This document shows positions 7,798 to 9,660 of a stretch of DNA of 9,660 nucleotides, in pieces. A model generated the notes under the pieces. It was not told the origin of the DNA. It saw nothing but the letters and a program-made list of their open reading frames with translations, and made no database searches. The DNA comes from Candidatus Binatia bacterium (GTDB taxonomy: Bacteria > Desulfobacterota_B > Binatia > UBA9968), in assembly GCA_025922795.1 (NCBI GenBank), contig JAICHC010000063.1:1-9660 (forward strand). The letters are read 5' to 3'. The stretch's first letter is position 1. Every line of letters begins with the position of its first letter. Made by a program: the position numbers and the translations under genes.

Positions 7798-8376
7798 ATG
7801 ATGCGCACGCTCCTGCTTTTCGCCGTTTTAGTGTTCAGTTTGACATCGGGCGCGCCTGTGCTCAGCGCGGCAACCGAAAGATCGCGGTCGGCGATCCCGG
7901 AAGAATTGGTCGACGCCTGGGAGCGCCTGCAGCGCGCGCTGCAGGATTGGAGCGGGCAGCTGCGCGAGCGTTTCGGCTCTCGCGATGCGCGCGAGGACCG
8001 GCCCGTGATAACCCAGCTGTTGAACGACAAAGAGTATCTTCGCCTTTCTCAGGAACAGGTGAAAAAGCTCGAGCAGTTGCGCGACAATTATCAACGCCTG
8101 AGCATCCGCAACGACGCCGATGCGCGGCTGATCGAGTTGGACATCGCTGCTCTGCTCGATGCGCCGACGGTCGACGTCTCGAAAGTCGAAGCGAAGATTC
8201 GCGAGGCGGAAAAGTTGCGAGCGGATTTACGAATCGCCCGCGTGCGCGCGATCGAGCAAGCCAAAGCGGTGCTGACGCCGGAGCAGCGCAAGAAATTCGA
8301 CGATGCCGGCGCGGCGCGACTGCCGCGCGGCAGTCAAAATCCTTCCGCTACGGAACGAGAACGATCTTCCCGGTAG
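7798..8376 (+). CDS. Periplasmic Spy/CpxP-like LTxxQ-motif protein
   Basis: This is a predicted secreted, mostly helical protein of 192 aa. An N-terminal signal peptide (MMRTLLLFAVLVFSL...) has a likely cleavage near Ala24. The mature part is rich in charged helices and carries two LTxxQ-type motifs, LSQEQVKKLEQL (from residue 83) and LTPEQRKKF (from residue 159), the layout of Spy/CpxP/heavy-metal-sensor-like periplasmic proteins. Relatives act as envelope-stress chaperones or metal-responsive adaptors, and the role here is inferred only at that level. The start is chosen at ATG 7798 (or the adjacent ATG 7801) because GAGGA (7789-7793) sits just upstream. A longer frame from TTG 7753 would place a polar leader before the signal peptide. 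The last 29 bases overlap the 3' end of the convergent quinone oxidoreductase gene. Confidence 0.8.
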   Translation: MMRTLLLFAVLVFSLTSGAPVLSAATERSRSAIPEELVDAWERLQRALQDWSGQLRERFGSRDAREDRPVITQLLNDKEYLRLSQEQVKKLEQLRDNYQRLSIRNDADARLIELDIAALLDAPTVDVSKVEAKIREAEKLRADLRIARVRAIEQAKAVLTPEQRKKFDDAGAARLPRGSQNPSATERERSSR

Positions 8377-9316
8377 TTTTTCGGCTCTCCAACAGGCGCT
8401 GCGCCTCGGCGGCTTGGCTCAGCGAGCAAACCTTGTCGATGCGCAGTTTCAGCTTGCCGGACGCGCTCCAGCCAAACAGATCGCCGGCGCGTTGTAAAAG
8501 CTCGTCGCGGTCGAGCGTGTAATGGGCCAAGGTGGGGCGGGTGAGGAAGAGCGAGCCCTTGGCGGCCAGTTTGCCCGGGTCGAGGGGCGGCACGGGCCCG
8601 CTCGACTGGCCGAAGAGCACCAGATAGCCGCGCGGGCGCAGGCAATCGAGGCTCTTTTCAAAAGTGGTCGCGCCGACCGAATCGTAGACGACGTGAACGC
8701 CCTTGCCGCCAGTGAGTTTTTTTACTTCGGTGAGAAAGTCGGACTGGGTGTAAAGAATCACTTCGTCGGCGCCGGCCGCTTTCGCCAGTTGCGCCTTGGC
8801 ATCGGTGGATACCGTGCCGATCACGCGCGCGCCGCGCATCTTGGCGATCTGCACCAGCAGCAAGCCGGTGCCGCCGGCCGCGGCATGAACCAGGGCGGTC
8901 TCGCCGTCTTTCAGGGCATAGGAGCTGTGGGTGAGATAGTGCGCGGTCATGCCTTGAAGCATCAGCGCCGCGGCGGACTGGCTATCGACGTCCGCCGGCA
9001 GCGGCACCAGCTTTGCCGCCGGCACGAGCGCGTACTCCGCATAGGATCCGAGAATCATCGCATAGGCGACGCGCTCGCCTTTCTCCACTTCGGTGACATT
9101 CGCACCAATCGCGTCGACCACGCCTGCGCCTTCCATGCCCAAGGTAAAAGGCGTCTTCAGCGGGTAGAGCCCGGTGCGCTGATAAATGTCGATGAAGTTG
9201 ACCCCGATCGCTTCGATCTTGACGCGCGCTTCGCCCGCCTGGGGTTCCGGCACGGCGATATCTTCAATCGCGAGGACTTCAGCGCCGCCGTAATCGTGAA
9301 CTCGTACTGCTTTCAT
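8348..9316 (-). CDS. qor: NADPH:quinone oxidoreductase (zinc-free MDR family, QOR type)
   Basis: This is a medium-chain dehydrogenase/reductase of the zeta-crystallin/QOR branch, a cytosolic enzyme that reduces quinones or enones with NADPH. The protein is 322 aa, as usual. The N-terminal GroES-like domain has GVNFIDIYQRTGLY (38-51) and LGMEGAG (59-65). MLQGMTAHYL (119-128) matches the QOR hinge. The nucleotide-binding loop AAAGGTG (145-151) is typical of QOR, and no catalytic or structural zinc cysteines are present. GAGGA lies 9 bases before the ATG (complement of 9326-9330). A poor promoter candidate on the minus strand is TTGAAT (complement of 9364-9369) with GATAAG (complement of 9343-9348), 15 bases apart. 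The substrate is not predictable, and other enone reductases share this fold. Confidence 0.92.
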   Translation of the reverse strand: MKAVRVHDYGGAEVLAIEDIAVPEPQAGEARVKIEAIGVNFIDIYQRTGLYPLKTPFTLGMEGAGVVDAIGANVTEVEKGERVAYAMILGSYAEYALVPAAKLVPLPADVDSQSAAALMLQGMTAHYLTHSSYALKDGETALVHAAAGGTGLLLVQIAKMRGARVIGTVSTDAKAQLAKAAGADEVILYTQSDFLTEVKKLTGGKGVHVVYDSVGATTFEKSLDCLRPRGYLVLFGQSSGPVPPLDPGKLAAKGSLFLTRPTLAHYTLDRDELLQRAGDLFGWSASGKLKLRIDKVCSLSQAAEAQRLLESRKTTGKIVLVP

Positions 9317-9433
9317 CGGAACGGTTCCTCAGCCGCATTCTGCTTATCGCTTTACCAAAACAAATTCAATTCGGCGGGCTTTCTAGAGCCTAACGATCAC
9401 GATTCCCACGAGCACGATTTCGAGCCACGATGA

Positions 9434-9660
9434 TCACCGTGCCGAGCCGAATACTTTGGCGAGCACTAAATGAGTCGGCAAGTAAATCACCAATGGAAAC
9501 ATCAGAATCAAAAATGCGAGGAACCATGGCCCGGCTACTCGAGTCTGCGGCCTCTCACCGAACCCGTAAACCCAATTCACGTTGCGCTGCGGGTCGCTGA
9601 ACAAATACGAGAGCGGCAACACGATCGCGGCGAGAAGGGTTTGCGCGAGCAATGCTTTGG
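9434..9660 (-). CDS. Unidentified membrane protein, C-terminal part (runs off the right edge)
   Basis: This is the 3' end of a minus-strand gene. About 72-75 residues are visible, and the frame stays open to the window edge, so the start is not seen. A TTG at 9652 is possible but has no evident support. Two hydrophobic segments (LLAAIVLPLSYLF and WFLAFLILMFPLVIYLPTHLVLAKVF) are separated by a polar loop, SDPQRNVNWVYGFGERPQTR. The Pro-rich last helix and short basic end suggest a small integral membrane protein or the last two helices of a larger one. I do not recognise the family. It is upstream of, and on the same strand as, the quinone oxidoreductase gene, 117 bp away. That gap has a direct repeat CACGATT at 9398-9404 and 9413-9419 but no other feature I can support. 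Confidence 0.6.
   Translation of the reverse strand, partial: KALLAQTLLAAIVLPLSYLFSDPQRNVNWVYGFGERPQTRVAGPWFLAFLILMFPLVIYLPTHLVLAKVFGSAR

Noticed and set aside
9398..9419. Direct repeat CACGATT with 15-bp period upstream of qor
   Set aside because: There are only two 7-bp copies in a 117-bp gap. This is not enough to call an operator or an array.
8522..9433. 303-aa plus-strand ORF opposite qor
   Set aside because: It covers almost the whole of qor in antisense, and the translation lacks hydrophobic cores or motifs. qor has a full set of family motifs and a ribosome site.

Overview
The window is ordinary, gene-dense, high-GC bacterial DNA with no phage, IS, CRISPR or RNA genes that I can see. 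The protein set suggests an aerobic, uncultured Proteobacteria/Desulfobacterota-type lineage. It includes a caa3-type oxidase cluster with a DUF420 protein, a class II fumarase, an aspartate dehydrogenase and Spy/CpxP-like periplasmic proteins. That assignment is an inference from gene content and GC-rich codon use, and I cannot name the organism.

Region 1 (1-2320, + strand) is the downstream part of an aa3/caa3-type cytochrome c oxidase operon. In order it holds a subunit III homologue that is possibly cut by the left edge, a small CxxC-containing membrane protein, a second and more canonical subunit III, subunit IV, and a DUF420 protein. The last four genes are tightly packed, with ATGA and GTGA overlaps. 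Subunits I and II are expected to the left of the window.

Region 2 (2353-6248, + strand) encodes an aspartate dehydrogenase (NadX family), a thiamine-diphosphate enzyme of the acetolactate synthase/decarboxylase superfamily, and an MFS transporter. The 192-bp gap between the first two carries an imperfect palindromic repeat element that looks like a dispersed intergenic repeat. The TPP enzyme and transporter are 20 bp apart and look co-transcribed. Their substrate cannot be read from sequence.

Region 3 (6321-8376, + strand) holds class II fumarase with its own candidate promoter. A 16-bp AT-rich perfect palindrome follows, and then a secreted Spy/CpxP-like (LTxxQ) helical protein.

Region 4 (8348-9660, - strand) holds an NADPH:quinone oxidoreductase-type MDR protein, whose end overlaps the end of the LTxxQ gene by 29 bp, and the 3' part of an unidentified membrane protein running off the right edge.

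Functionally, the oxidase genes form one unit, completing the terminal oxidase and its assembly. Aspartate dehydrogenase (aspartate to oxaloacetate or iminoaspartate) and fumarase (fumarate to malate) both touch C4-acid metabolism. Any pathway linking them to the TPP enzyme and transporter is speculation. No clearly undescribed system is evident. The best candidates for a second look are the duplicated subunit III with the small Cys protein between the copies, the AspDH/TPP/MFS neighbourhood, and the palindromic repeat.
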